A stretch of 64,000 bases of DNA from Rhodanobacter sp. MP7CTX1 (GCF_014205795.1 NZ_JACHCN010000002.1:124001-188000), one strand, 5' to 3'; positions 43,630-53,753 are shown, counted from the first letter of the stretch. Numbers and translations are program-made. The notes: generated from the sequence alone by a model not told the origin.

Positions 43630-45159
43630 TCAGCCTTGACTGGTCCTTGCCGATTCCATCTTCAACATGACATCGGCCAGGTTGAAGCTGGCCGGCTTCT
43701 GGCGTGGCGGGAATTGCTGGAAGCTCGACAGCCACTGTGACGCCCACACCTGCGCCGGAACAATCAGGAACATCCGCTGCACAATCCAGGTGTTGTACTC
43801 GATGCTGTCGTCGCCGCGCTCGAACGGATCGGAGCGCATGTTGAATACCTTCGGCGCTCGCAGTGGGGTGAAGGAGCGCTGCCAAACCCCCATGCCACCG
43901 TGATTCTGTTCCAGGAACGTGATCTTCCAGTCACGCACGCGCACCGCCATGATGTCGCCATCGTCACTCCAGTACATGAAGCCTTCGCGCGGCGACTGCT
44001 GCACCTCACCCTTGAAGAACGGCAGGAGACTGTGGCCATCCAGGTGAACCTTGAACGTGGCATCACCCAGCTGGGTGCCCGCGAGCAGCTTGTCGACGAT
44101 CGCCGCTTCACCCGCTGCCGCAGCAAACGTGGGCAGAAAATCTTCGTGCGCGCAGACATCGTTGATGATCGTGTGCGGCTTGATCGTTCCCGGCCAGCGC
44201 ATGACGCACGGCGCGCGGAAGCCACCCTCCCAGTTCGTGGCCTTTTCGCCACGGAACGGCGTGGTGCCGCCGTCCGGCCACGAGCAGCACTCGGCGCCGT
44301 TGTCCGTGGTGTAAACGACAATCGTGTTGTCCGTGAGGCCGAGACTGTCGAGCTGCTGCAGCAACTCACCGACCATGCCATCGGTCTCGACCATGCCATC
44401 CGGATAGACGCCCAGACCGGTCTTGCCGATCGATGCATCCTTCAGGTGGGTGTTCAGATGCATGCGGGTGGTATTGAAGTAGCAGAACCACGGGCCGCCT
44501 TCGGCCGTCTTGCGGTTGATGAAGTCCTTCGCCGCACCGAGAAATTCTTCGTCGACCGTCTTCATGCGCTCGATCGGCAGCGGGCCGGTGTTTTCGATCT
44601 TTTGCTTGCCCACGCGACCCCAACGCGGATCGACGGTCGGATCGTCCTTGTCGGTAGCCCAGCAGCGCATGACACCACGCGGACCAAACTTTTCGCGGAA
44701 TTTCGGATCCTTCGGGTAGTCGGGATTTTCCGGCTCTTCCTCGGCATTCAGGTGATAGAGGTTGCCGAAGAACTCGTCAAAGCCATGCACCGTCGGCAGG
44801 TACTTGTTCAAGTCGCCAAGATGGTTCTTGCCGAACTGACCCGTGGCGTAGCCCTGCGCTTTCAGCACCTGGGCCACGGTTGGATCTTCCGGCTGCAAGC
44901 CAATATCCGAACCCGGCAGGCCGACCTTGGTCATGCCGGTCCGGATCGGCGACTGGCCGGTGATAAATGCGGCGCGCCCGGCAGTACAGCTTTGTTGCGC
45001 ATACCAGTCGGTGAACAGCGCCCCTTCGTTCGCGATGCGATCGATGTTCGGCGTCCTGTATCCCATCATGCCCATGTTATAGGCGCTGATATTGAACCAG
45101 CCAATATCGTCACCCATGATGAAGAGGATGTTTGGCTTGTCATTCTTGGTCTTGGTCAT
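43630..45159 (-). CDS. Type I sulfatase (arylsulfatase family)
   Basis: 509 residues. The metal site begins FIMGDDIGW (Asp17, Asp18), and the formylglycine motif is C58-T-A-G-R62, the CxAxR variant rather than the common CxPxR; the Cys must be oxidised by a formylglycine-generating enzyme, not seen in this window. Further family motifs are GKNHLGD and VVYTTDNGAE. No signal peptide is visible, so it is probably cytosolic. It removes sulfate from an ester; substrate unknown. ATG 45159 with GGAG upstream is preferred over the ATG at 45192. Confidence 0.9.
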   Translation of the reverse strand: MTKTKNDKPNILFIMGDDIGWFNISAYNMGMMGYRTPNIDRIANEGALFTDWYAQQSCTAGRAAFITGQSPIRTGMTKVGLPGSDIGLQPEDPTVAQVLKAQGYATGQFGKNHLGDLNKYLPTVHGFDEFFGNLYHLNAEEEPENPDYPKDPKFREKFGPRGVMRCWATDKDDPTVDPRWGRVGKQKIENTGPLPIERMKTVDEEFLGAAKDFINRKTAEGGPWFCYFNTTRMHLNTHLKDASIGKTGLGVYPDGMVETDGMVGELLQQLDSLGLTDNTIVVYTTDNGAECCSWPDGGTTPFRGEKATNWEGGFRAPCVMRWPGTIKPHTIINDVCAHEDFLPTFAAAAGEAAIVDKLLAGTQLGDATFKVHLDGHSLLPFFKGEVQQSPREGFMYWSDDGDIMAVRVRDWKITFLEQNHGGMGVWQRSFTPLRAPKVFNMRSDPFERGDDSIEYNTWIVQRMFLIVPAQVWASQWLSSFQQFPPRQKPASFNLADVMLKMESARTSQG

Positions 45160-45192
45160 CGCGATTCTCCGTCGCTGCTCGCACGAACGCAC

Positions 45193-45538
45193 GGCCGATG
45201 ACGACCGTGCATACGACCCGATGTCGGTCCGTCGACGCTAGCGTGCAACACCTTGCCGGAGGTGGAGGCTGCTAACCAGCGTAGTTCTACGGGCCCAGGA
45301 GTCGGTAGGACTTCGACCAGGGCGGCGCGACGGAATGCTTGCATGGACATGCGAGCCGCGGGCAGCACAGACTGAGTGGGCCGCGCGATGCGCGTCGATC
45401 ACGGCGCTGCCGTGCAGGAAGTCATGGGTAGGAAGCGGCGCATCTTGCCGATACAGTCGGCATGTTGCGCAACCGCGCACGCCATCCACCTAGCAGCGGG
45501 CTCGGCCATGGCGATGGCCACTCCGCATCGGAGCACTT
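45193..45538. other. Divergent promoter region (sulfatase / ester hydrolase)
   Basis: About 345 bases between two divergent genes. It should hold both promoters and any shared operator. No clear palindrome or known site was recognised. Confidence 0.4.
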
Positions 45539-47470
45539 ATGCGCAAGTTGTCACTCACCGTTGCCGTTGCCTTGTCTGCGTTGTTGTCCGGCAGCGTTCT
45601 GCAGGCGCAGACCGCGCCGCTGACGCCGGATATTCCGGGAAGTTACGCCGCGCCCACGACGAGCTACGACTACGTCAAGCGCGTGGTGATGGTCCCGATG
45701 CGCGACGGCGTGAAGCTATACACGGTGATTGTGATACCGAAAGGTGCAACGCACGCGCCGATCCTGCTCACGCGCACACCTTACGATGCCAGCACTCGCG
45801 CCGCGAGACTCGAGTCGCCGCACATGCTGGCCGAACTGCCGCAGGGTGACGAGATGTTCATCAAGGCCGGTTATATCCGCGTGTTTCAGGACGTGCGCGG
45901 TAAATATGGCTCCGAGGGTGAGTACGTGATGACGCGCCCACTGCGCGGACCGCTGAACTCCAGCGAGGTCGATCATTCCACCGATGCTTACGACACCATC
46001 GACTGGCTGGTGAAGAACACCCCCGAGTCGAACGGCAAGCTCGGCATGCTCGGATCCTCTTACGAAGGCTTCACCGTAGTGATGGCGCTGATCAACCCGC
46101 ATCCGGCGTTGAAGGTGGCCGCACCGGAGAGTCCGATGGTGGACGGCTGGATGGGCGACGACTGGTTTCACTATGGCGCGTTCCGCCAGACCAACTTCGA
46201 TTACATCACCGGACAGACCGCCATCAAGGGCAAGGGCAGCGCGGTCCCGCGTGAGGGCTACGATGACTACACGAATTTCCTGAACGCCGGCTCCGCCGGC
46301 GACTTCGCGCGGGCGTCCGGACTGGAACAACTGCCGTTCTGGCGCAAGCTGCATGAGCACCCCGCTTACGACGCGTTCTGGCAGGGCCAGGCGCTGGACC
46401 GGGTCATGGCGCAGCAGCCACTGAAGGTGCCGACCATGTGGTTGCAGGGGCTGTGGGACCAGGAAGACATGTGGGGCGCCATCCACAGCTACGAGGCGAT
46501 GGAACCGAAGGACAAGGGAAACGACAAGAACTACCTGGTCATGGGGCCATGGCGGCACAGCCAGGTGAACTACGACGGCTCCTCCCTTGGCGCCTTGCAG
46601 TGGAACGGTGACACCGCGCTGCAGTTCCGTCGCGATGTGCTGTTGCCGTTTTTCAATCAGTACCTGGTCGATGGCGCGCCGAAGGCGGATACGCCGCCGG
46701 TGCTGATATACAACACCGGTGAAAACCACTGGGATCGCTATAAGTCGTGGCCGCAGAGCTGCGACCATGGTTGCCCGAACACGTCCCGGCCGTTGTATCT
46801 GGGAGCCGATCACTCGCTGTCGTTCAATGCGCCGGACGCTGCACAGTCGAAGTACGACGAGTACGTTTCAGATCCGGCCAATCCGGTACCGTATCTGCCG
46901 CGACCGGTGAGCTTCGCCGACCACGACGCATGGACACGCTGGCTGGTGCACGACCAGCGCTTCGTCGATGGCCGTCCGGATGTGATCACCTATGTCAGCG
47001 CGCCGTTGACTGCGCCGCTGCATATCGGTGGTGCGCCGATCGCTCATATGTTCGCCTCGACCAGCGGTACTGACGGTGACTGGGTAGTCAAGCTGATCGA
47101 CGTCTATCCGGATCAGGTGCCTTCCGATCCGACGATGGGCGGCTATGAGTTGCCGATCTCGCTGGACATCTTCCGCGGCCGTTACCGCGAAAGCTTCGAG
47201 CATGCGCAGGCGATCATGTCCGATCAACCACTGCTTTACACATTTGGCCTGCCGACCGCGAACCATGTATTTCAGCCCGGCCACCGCATCATGGTGCAGG
47301 TACAGTCGACACTGTTCCCGCTGTACGACCGCAACCCGCAGCACTTCGTACCGAACATCTTCGACGCCAAGCCCGCCGACTACCAGAAGGCCACCCAGCG
47401 CATATGGCACACGCCGGGTAACGCGAGTTTCATCAGCCTGCCGGTGGTGACCGGCAAAACGTCTGCCTGA
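45539..47470 (+). CDS. Alpha-amino acid ester hydrolase (CocE/NonD, S15-like)
   Basis: 643 residues with signal peptide (LSLTVAVALSALLSGSVLQAQ), so periplasmic or secreted. It hydrolyses alpha-amino acid esters and can transfer the acyl group to amines, including beta-lactam nuclei. The alpha/beta-hydrolase triad is Ser174 (GSSYEG), Asp307 and His340 (PWRHS). The carboxylate cluster that binds the alpha-amino group is Asp208 (WMGDDW), Glu309 and Asp310 (WDQED). As I recall them, these are the same residue numbers as in the Xanthomonas citri enzyme. A C-terminal jelly-roll domain follows. ATG 45539 has GGAG upstream. It is divergent from the sulfatase. Confidence 0.93.
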   Translation: MRKLSLTVAVALSALLSGSVLQAQTAPLTPDIPGSYAAPTTSYDYVKRVVMVPMRDGVKLYTVIVIPKGATHAPILLTRTPYDASTRAARLESPHMLAELPQGDEMFIKAGYIRVFQDVRGKYGSEGEYVMTRPLRGPLNSSEVDHSTDAYDTIDWLVKNTPESNGKLGMLGSSYEGFTVVMALINPHPALKVAAPESPMVDGWMGDDWFHYGAFRQTNFDYITGQTAIKGKGSAVPREGYDDYTNFLNAGSAGDFARASGLEQLPFWRKLHEHPAYDAFWQGQALDRVMAQQPLKVPTMWLQGLWDQEDMWGAIHSYEAMEPKDKGNDKNYLVMGPWRHSQVNYDGSSLGALQWNGDTALQFRRDVLLPFFNQYLVDGAPKADTPPVLIYNTGENHWDRYKSWPQSCDHGCPNTSRPLYLGADHSLSFNAPDAAQSKYDEYVSDPANPVPYLPRPVSFADHDAWTRWLVHDQRFVDGRPDVITYVSAPLTAPLHIGGAPIAHMFASTSGTDGDWVVKLIDVYPDQVPSDPTMGGYELPISLDIFRGRYRESFEHAQAIMSDQPLLYTFGLPTANHVFQPGHRIMVQVQSTLFPLYDRNPQHFVPNIFDAKPADYQKATQRIWHTPGNASFISLPVVTGKTSA

Positions 47471-47474
47471 CCTT

Positions 47475-47509
47475 GGTGGAAGGGTACGCCTCAGGCGTGC
47501 CCTTCCACC
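47475..47509. terminator. Long hairpin between converging genes
   Basis: A 16-base stem GGTGGAAGGGTACGCC / GGCGTGCCCTTCCACC with one wobble pair and a TCA loop. It lies between the ester hydrolase and pilE. There is no T-run. Confidence 0.7.
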
Positions 47510-47539
47510 CGCATCCTTTAGCTGAAGCCAGCTCATTCG

Positions 47540-47965
47540 TCACCAGCAGCGACCGTTGCGATTGGCTGGGACATCGCCCGCTGCCGGCAGCTTGTTACCG
47601 GTGTTGTCGATCGACAGGCTGCTGCATGCGTCATTGATCTGCACTTCGCTCGGCACGGCAATCGCCACGTAACTTTGCCAGTCATTCGTGCCACCCTGGT
47701 CCGCGACAACCTCGTAGTAACCCTTCTCCGACTTTACGGTGGCGGTGTTCGAATAGCCGATCGTCTTCAGATCGGCGTAAACGTTGTAGACCGCGTAATA
47801 GCGCTCCTGCGCATTGGCGATGCGCAGCAACAACTCCTGCCCATCCGGACGACGCGCGCGATACGCGTAGCGGCCATACGTGGAAATCGCGATCGCAGCA
47901 AGAATGGCAATGATCGCGACGACCACCATCAATTCGACCAGCGTGAATCCTCGCTTGCACTTCAT
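47540..47965 (-). CDS. pilE: Type IV pilus minor pilin PilE
   Basis: 141 residues. A class III signal peptide (MKCKRG cut before FTLVELMVVVAIIAILAAIA) with Glu at position 5 of the mature protein is followed by a short pilin headgroup with two Cys near the C-terminus (DACSS and GRCW), fitting a disulfide-bounded D-region. It is the last gene of the pilV-W-X-Y1-E operon, where PilE is a minor pilin of the initiating tip complex. The ATG at 47965 is chosen over 48007 because it directly starts the prepilin leader and follows AGAGG. It starts 14 bases after pilY1 ends. Confidence 0.92.
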   Translation of the reverse strand: MKCKRGFTLVELMVVVAIIAILAAIAISTYGRYAYRARRPDGQELLLRIANAQERYYAVYNVYADLKTIGYSNTATVKSEKGYYEVVADQGGTNDWQSYVAIAVPSEVQINDACSSLSIDNTGNKLPAAGDVPANRNGRCW

Positions 47966-47979
47966 GGTGGGGCCTCTGC

Positions 47980-50900
47980 TTACAGGTCGTTGTTCAATAC
48001 GCGCCATGAGCGGCGGCGCCAGATCGGCGCGCCCGCACTGAACGGCTTGCCGTCCCGCTGACGGGTCATGCCGGGCAGATGGATCTGCCCACCGCCGACC
48101 GCTGCAGCCACAGGCAACGAACCTCCGGTCGGGGGGCTTTTCACCAGGCCACCGGCCTGCTTGTAGGCATCGGGCCAGTTGCCGACGCTGCCGAGATTCA
48201 CGCCATCCGCCGCGCCACCGGTGGCCGCGTCCACCAGCATCACTGCGCCGCGCGACGCCGGCTCGCAGGGCTCGCTGCCCTGCGGGATCAGCGTCGTGAT
48301 GATGGCGCGATTGGTGTCGAACAGCGCCGCGGCATCCACGACCACCCGCTCGCCCTTGTCGACCTGGCCACCGCCGCCGGTATCGCCGGCGTACAGCTTG
48401 AAGAACCAGCCGCGGATCGGAGTGCCGGCAAGGTTACCGACGGGTGCCGCCCTGAGCGGAACAGCATGGTTGGTCAGGCCGCGAACGGCATCCCGTTCGA
48501 TCATTGTCTGTTCAACCAGAGGCGTAGCTGCGGCGCCCTCCACCACTACCGCCTGGCCAGCGCTGCCGGAATCCCGGATGCCGTAGACGGCCTGTTGCTG
48601 GGTGCTGCTGTCGATCACGTTGTCGCTGCCGGCCAGGTACTTGCCGGTGCCGAACACCACCATCAGGCCGCCGCCCACAGGATCGGGGAACAACCGCGGC
48701 ATCACGGTGACCGGGCGATCGCCGGGACTGGATGAACGGAAGAACAATTCGGCCTTCCAGTGGCCGCTGTCGCCGGTGAGGTCGAAACGCCAGACGTTGC
48801 CTTGCAGGTCGCCTGCGAATGCCACGTCTTCGATCTGATCACCTTCGTAATCGCCCAGCACCGGCGTACCCATTCCGTAGCTTTCCACATCGCTGTTCAA
48901 GCCGTTGAAGCCAGTGGTCGGCGTCTTGATCTCTTTCAGCAGCGCCCCGCTCTGCGCATCCAGCACGAACAGCGAACTGAATGTGTTGCAGACCGGTTCG
49001 CTACTGGTGCCTGTCTTGCTGCAATTCACTGCCAGCTCAGTCGGAAAGTAGCCGCCGGGTACGATCACTACCCATTGACCGCTGGCCAGCCGGCCGATGT
49101 TTGGACGGCCAAACGTATATCCGAGATTCGCACCGCCAACGCTGGTGTTGTTGAACTCCCACAGCACCTTGTCCGATGGCTTGGTTTCGTCGGCTTCGCT
49201 GCTGGTGATGTCCAATGCATACACGCCACGACCGCCGTAACGCAGACCCGCGACCAGGATGGTGCGCCAGCCTCGAGGGCTGCCGCCGCTGAAATACACG
49301 TCGCGGCTCACTGGCGTGCCATCCACCGATGGCTTGAAATTGAAACTCTTCAACGAGGCCCATGGGGTCAGCCGCCCATACACCGAATACGGCACATAGG
49401 CCCAACGCTCCCTGCCCGGGCTCGACAACACGTCAACATTGTTTGCCGGCGTGTCGACCGTGGTCGCATCGAAGGCGTGCAGCATCCCGTCGTTCGCGCC
49501 CACGTAGATCGTCGGCGCACGCCTGGCGCGTTCCTGCTGGAACCTGGCGTAGCCGTCGCCGGCTTTCGCGGCCAGCGCTTCCGGTGAATTGGCAGGCCAG
49601 TTGTCGCGATAGCCGCTGGCGGGCTGCGCCACATACAGCGCCTGCGCATTCATCATGGCACCCAATACGTGATTGCGCTGACGGAAGCTGGCGCCCTCCC
49701 TGGTCTGACTGCCGCGCAGCCAGTCCAGTCGGTCGGCACCGGTGGGTGTGGTCGCCGTGGTACCGAAAGCCGGATCCACGGCATTGATCGCGGCGACCAC
49801 GTCGGCGCCATTGAAGGCCGCTGCTTTGCCACTGCCGGTACCGGTGCTGGTCAAGATCACGCGTGGGTCGCCGCCACGGGTGCGGGCATCCAACAGATCA
49901 CGACCGTTCCAAAGCACGGCGGCGGCCACCGTGCCATCCGCGCCCAACCGGTTCGCGGTCAACGTGCCGGTCCAGTCATTCGTGTCATAGCCTGGCTTGT
50001 AGATCATCGCTGCCGGACCCAGCACCGACGAACTCAAACTGCCGGCCTCGGCCGTGGCGCTGCGCGCCGAGATGCTGTTGATGATCCTGCTCAGCGCGGT
50101 GATCAGGTCGCTCGGGCCGCTGGCGGCGAAAAACTGGCCGCGGCTGTTCAGCGCGGCATGCCACATGTCGTCGATCTTCCGGCCGTCGTCCGTGGCGACC
50201 ACGGGCGCGGGCCACTTCGTGTCGCCCTTGCGCAGGCTCGCATACGTCGTGCTGTTGTTGGCCAGCGTGCCAGAAGCACCGAAGCCGATCATGAACTGCA
50301 CCAGATGTGGCCAGCTCGCCGGGTCGTTAGCCGGATTCCAGTAGATTTCGCGGTTGTCGCGCGGATCGCTGTTTGCCGCGAGCGGCATGTTGAACAGCGC
50401 CGTCGAGGTATCAGTGATATATGGCGCCACCTTGCGGCGATTGGCCTGCAGCGCGAACAGGCTCGAGCCGGTCACGCCGGCCTGCAGGTCGCTCGACCAC
50501 TCATGGAATGCCAGGTCCGCCATCGTGACTATCGGGTTACCAAGCTCGTTCCAGACCACCGCGCTTTCCCGGTTGGATGTTGAAAACGAGCGACCGTCGG
50601 GCAACGCGGCCATGTTCGTCGTGTCGTTACCGCCCGGCGACGACGGATCATCGCCGTTCCACATGCCATCGGTCATCTGGATATGAAAGTTCTGCCGACA
50701 TACCAGCTCCTTGTCTGTGTCGCGGTCCCAGTAAGGGTTTTCATCCACAGCGCCGGTGCGACGGGTGAAGTACGTGCCCACGCGCTTCGCAGCGGACCGG
50801 TTCGGAGTGCCGCCGCTGGCCGTCATGGCAAATAGCCAGTTGTAGAACCTGGTGCGCACGTCGTGGGTCGTTGCGCCGTCCACGAACTTGTAGATCGCTG

Positions 50901-51753
50901 TGCTGTTGCTCAGGTTGCTGGCATTGATGCTCTGCCATGCGATGCGCACATTCTTGTCGAACGGCGCATAGGCGCGCGCGATTGCTGTCAACGCCGCCAT
51001 CGTGCGGGTGCGGTAGTACGAATACCAGTTTGCAAAATTCTGCTGGTCCGCAGCCGAATTCAGCGGTACCCAGGTCCAGTTGTCATTCGTGTAAAGAACA
51101 GCCGTGGCCGTCACACTGAACTGGCCTTTGGCATCCAGCGGCAAGCTCGCCCTGGTACCGGTGTACTTGTAGTACCCCGCTCCGGCATTTCCACAAAAAA
51201 TGACGCTACCCAGATTACGCGTGTTCTGGTTGCTCCCCGCGGTCTGTATGGCTACCGGGCTGATCGGTCGATTGATCTGGATGCCGTTGTCCCAGGCTGC
51301 CGCGTAGGTCGAGTTAGGCATCGCGCTCAAACCATCCGCCGTCAACGGCGGGGCATAGGTGTTGTCCGGATTGAAGTACAGACCGTTCATGCTCCATGCG
51401 CGCGGATCGTCTGGCTCGGTCGTGCCCGGCGTGATCACGCCAGCACAAAGATAGGGGCCGGCCTGCGGGCGATAGGCGATATTTGCCGCGGCACTCTGAT
51501 CACCATCATTCGCCGTATTCCAACCCACGCCGGTATACGGCCGCTGATCCGGTGAGTGATGCCAGTTCATCGAGCCGGAATCGTCGAACGTCAGCACCAG
51601 GTTCGGTGCTACGGCGGTACTGGCCTCCGGTGGCTTGGCACTCAGGTCCACCGTGCCGGCGATCGCAGCGGGCGGCACACCGGTGATGAGGCTGATCGCG
51701 AGACCACCGATACGGACGATCCATCGCCCATCTGTTGAAGCCGTTTTTTTCAT
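47980..51753 (-). CDS. pilY1: Type IV pilus tip adhesin / assembly protein PilY1
   Basis: 1,257 residues. A signal peptide (VRIGGLAISLITGVPPAAIAG) is followed by an N-terminal von Willebrand A-like domain beginning LVLTFDDSGSMNW, a MIDAS-type metal site, and a C-terminal PilY1 beta-propeller with segments such as IYVGANDGMLHAFDA and TILVAGLRYGGRGVYALD. PilY1 sits at the pilus tip, promotes extension and takes part in adhesion or surface sensing. It is encoded between pilX and pilE, as in Pseudomonas and Xanthomonas. The ATG at 51753 begins MKKTASTDG; a gap of 18 bases separates it from pilX. Confidence 0.95.
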   Translation of the reverse strand: MKKTASTDGRWIVRIGGLAISLITGVPPAAIAGTVDLSAKPPEASTAVAPNLVLTFDDSGSMNWHHSPDQRPYTGVGWNTANDGDQSAAANIAYRPQAGPYLCAGVITPGTTEPDDPRAWSMNGLYFNPDNTYAPPLTADGLSAMPNSTYAAAWDNGIQINRPISPVAIQTAGSNQNTRNLGSVIFCGNAGAGYYKYTGTRASLPLDAKGQFSVTATAVLYTNDNWTWVPLNSAADQQNFANWYSYYRTRTMAALTAIARAYAPFDKNVRIAWQSINASNLSNSTAIYKFVDGATTHDVRTRFYNWLFAMTASGGTPNRSAAKRVGTYFTRRTGAVDENPYWDRDTDKELVCRQNFHIQMTDGMWNGDDPSSPGGNDTTNMAALPDGRSFSTSNRESAVVWNELGNPIVTMADLAFHEWSSDLQAGVTGSSLFALQANRRKVAPYITDTSTALFNMPLAANSDPRDNREIYWNPANDPASWPHLVQFMIGFGASGTLANNSTTYASLRKGDTKWPAPVVATDDGRKIDDMWHAALNSRGQFFAASGPSDLITALSRIINSISARSATAEAGSLSSSVLGPAAMIYKPGYDTNDWTGTLTANRLGADGTVAAAVLWNGRDLLDARTRGGDPRVILTSTGTGSGKAAAFNGADVVAAINAVDPAFGTTATTPTGADRLDWLRGSQTREGASFRQRNHVLGAMMNAQALYVAQPASGYRDNWPANSPEALAAKAGDGYARFQQERARRAPTIYVGANDGMLHAFDATTVDTPANNVDVLSSPGRERWAYVPYSVYGRLTPWASLKSFNFKPSVDGTPVSRDVYFSGGSPRGWRTILVAGLRYGGRGVYALDITSSEADETKPSDKVLWEFNNTSVGGANLGYTFGRPNIGRLASGQWVVIVPGGYFPTELAVNCSKTGTSSEPVCNTFSSLFVLDAQSGALLKEIKTPTTGFNGLNSDVESYGMGTPVLGDYEGDQIEDVAFAGDLQGNVWRFDLTGDSGHWKAELFFRSSSPGDRPVTVMPRLFPDPVGGGLMVVFGTGKYLAGSDNVIDSSTQQQAVYGIRDSGSAGQAVVVEGAAATPLVEQTMIERDAVRGLTNHAVPLRAAPVGNLAGTPIRGWFFKLYAGDTGGGGQVDKGERVVVDAAALFDTNRAIITTLIPQGSEPCEPASRGAVMLVDAATGGAADGVNLGSVGNWPDAYKQAGGLVKSPPTGGSLPVAAAVGGGQIHLPGMTRQRDGKPFSAGAPIWRRRSWRVLNNDL

Positions 51754-51771
51754 GATCTGGACGTCCGTATC

Positions 51772-52413
51772 TCAATTGTTGCCCGGCGCGGCAAACGTGC
51801 TTTCCACGAGGCGAACGGTGTCGGCATTGCCGCCGGTCGAGCGCGCCGTTATGCGCCAGACCCACAACGAAGTGGACGGCGTGGAGCTGCTTCCATAAGC
51901 GGCGGTAACGCCACCTTCGATCTGGCTGCCCACACCGGGCGGTGTCTCAGGGCCCAGGCGCTCGATGATGTAGCGCGGGTTCTTCGCCAACCCGGCTATC
52001 TTCTGTGACTCGCCTGTCAACGTGCTGCCGCGTAACGTGGTGTAGTCGATAGCGGCACCATCGTCGCCTCTGTATTCGGTCGAGGCGTTCAAATCCGCGT
52101 TTGCGGGCCAGCCAGTACTCGTACGAAAGTGGATGACGGCGATGTTGGGCGCGACCGGGTCGAAGCTGTAACAGCTGCCGAGCAGACCACTCGGACAATC
52201 CAGGCGCAGTCCGCGCGCCGAAAGGCTCCACAGCTTCCACTCTGCGCCACGCGCGGCAGCCTCGGCGCCCATCTCGGCCAACTGTGCATTTCGCAGACCA
52301 CCCACCATGCGCTCCTGCAGCAACGAGCGCCCAGCAGCACTGATCGCCAGCATGGTCAACAACAACAGTAAGATGAGCGCCATCAGCAGCACTACGCCAC
52401 GCTGGCTCTTCAT
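51772..52413 (-). CDS. pilX: Type IV pilus minor pilin PilX
   Basis: 213 residues. The N-terminus MKSQRGVVLLMALILLLLLTML is the PilX form of the prepilin leader, with Val/Leu in place of the usual Thr-Leu-Ile-Glu after the Gly. A conserved LLQERMVGGLRNAQLAEMGAE helix follows (shown in two parts in the family as xQERMxGN...A). It joins PilV, PilW, PilE and PilY1 in the priming complex. The ATG at 52413 overlaps the pilW stop by four bases (ATGA). Confidence 0.92.
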   Translation of the reverse strand: MKSQRGVVLLMALILLLLLTMLAISAAGRSLLQERMVGGLRNAQLAEMGAEAAARGAEWKLWSLSARGLRLDCPSGLLGSCYSFDPVAPNIAVIHFRTSTGWPANADLNASTEYRGDDGAAIDYTTLRGSTLTGESQKIAGLAKNPRYIIERLGPETPPGVGSQIEGGVTAAYGSSSTPSTSLWVWRITARSTGGNADTVRLVESTFAAPGNN

Positions 52414-53753
52414 GGGTTGTAGTTGCGCAGCGATATGAGCGCGCTGAACTCACGCCGCAACATCGAATTGGCAAATCCCTGTTCACTCGGCCTGAAGGCG
52501 CGCCTGGCATCATCGGGCGCCGTGGGCACGGTGTTCCCGTCGGTGACGTAGACGTAATTCATTTCATGGCTCGAGAGCGCATACAAGGGCGTCTGGCCGT
52601 CCATCAGGATGTGCACTTCGATGCTCTTGATCGCGCGCCACAGGCAACCACAAGAATTCATCGACGCCTTCGTGCCGTCGGGATTTGGCACCGAGGTTGG
52701 GCAGTCGATGCTGCCGCCTGCGCGTGTATCCACTTCCGGCGCATGCAGGAAACGCGTGTTGCCGCTCCGGTCTTCCACGGCGTACATGAAATCCAGACGC
52801 TCCACGCCACGCACGACTTCTTCGCTGCGCACGCTATCCTCGCCCGGAGGCTGGGCGCGCCGTATCAGTGCACCGGTCTTCTGGCCATTGCCGTTGTCGA
52901 TCATCTGCAGGTAGTAGGTGACATTGAGCAGATCGGTGTTCAGGTCAAACAACCGTGGCGATGACTGCGGTTTTGGACGGCTCAACGCGGTATCAGGGAA
53001 GTTTCCTGTTGCCGATACGGCAAAGAGACCTGAGGACGGCGTATCCACCGCAAATATCTGGGCATTGGAACAATCGGCGAGCATCGCCACATGGCCAGCC
53101 TTGAACTCTGATAGCAGCGGCTCGCTCGCGGCCGGCCTTACCGTGATGCTGTGCAGCTTGCCCCTGGCGTCGACACTGGCTGTGCTGTTGACGCCACCGA
53201 TCGCCCAGCCACGGGATGAATCGAGATAGCGCACGGTCAGTACGCTTGCTCCGATGACCCGTGCGCCGAAACCGGTTCCTGCCGCAGGCAACCTCGTGGG
53301 CGCACCCGGCGCGCAGGTCGTCTTGCCGCATTCATACCCGCGCATGGACAAGAATGCCGGCAGGTAATAAGGCGATGCAGGAGCCCCTGGATAAGACGCG
53401 CTGCCCCATAGTGTGGTGACATCCGATAGCGCGTCGACCAGACCCTTGGCATACACCTTCGGCGCCCGCAGGCCATCCATGTAAATGCCCGTGCTGTCAC
53501 TATTGTCGGCCACGCCACCGGAATTGCTGCAGTAGAAGCCATTGGCCATGCGCAGATCGGCGCTGATTCTGGCGATGGCGAAGCGCCCCTCTTCCTGCAG
53601 GTTCGCCAACTGCGTCTGCACCTGGTTGTGGTTGGAAGTGGAGACGAACACCGTGACGATACCGGCGGTGACCAGCAAGCCCAGCACCATCGCTACCATC
53701 AACTCGATCAGGGTGATGCCAGAGGACCGGTGCGCGACACGTCGATACGTCAT
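52410..53753 (-). CDS. pilW: Type IV pilus minor pilin PilW
   Basis: 447 residues, somewhat long for PilW. The prepilin leader MTYRRVAHRSSG is cut before ITLIELMVAMVLGLLVTAG with Glu at position 5, followed by FAIARISADLRMANGFYC, a family landmark. Cys pairs (YECGKTTC and NSCGC) suggest disulfides in the headgroup. Start ATG 53753 overlaps the pilV stop (ATGA), and its stop overlaps pilX, so translation of the three is coupled. Confidence 0.93.
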   Translation of the reverse strand: MTYRRVAHRSSGITLIELMVAMVLGLLVTAGIVTVFVSTSNHNQVQTQLANLQEEGRFAIARISADLRMANGFYCSNSGGVADNSDSTGIYMDGLRAPKVYAKGLVDALSDVTTLWGSASYPGAPASPYYLPAFLSMRGYECGKTTCAPGAPTRLPAAGTGFGARVIGASVLTVRYLDSSRGWAIGGVNSTASVDARGKLHSITVRPAASEPLLSEFKAGHVAMLADCSNAQIFAVDTPSSGLFAVSATGNFPDTALSRPKPQSSPRLFDLNTDLLNVTYYLQMIDNGNGQKTGALIRRAQPPGEDSVRSEEVVRGVERLDFMYAVEDRSGNTRFLHAPEVDTRAGGSIDCPTSVPNPDGTKASMNSCGCLWRAIKSIEVHILMDGQTPLYALSSHEMNYVYVTDGNTVPTAPDDARRAFRPSEQGFANSMLRREFSALISLRNYNP

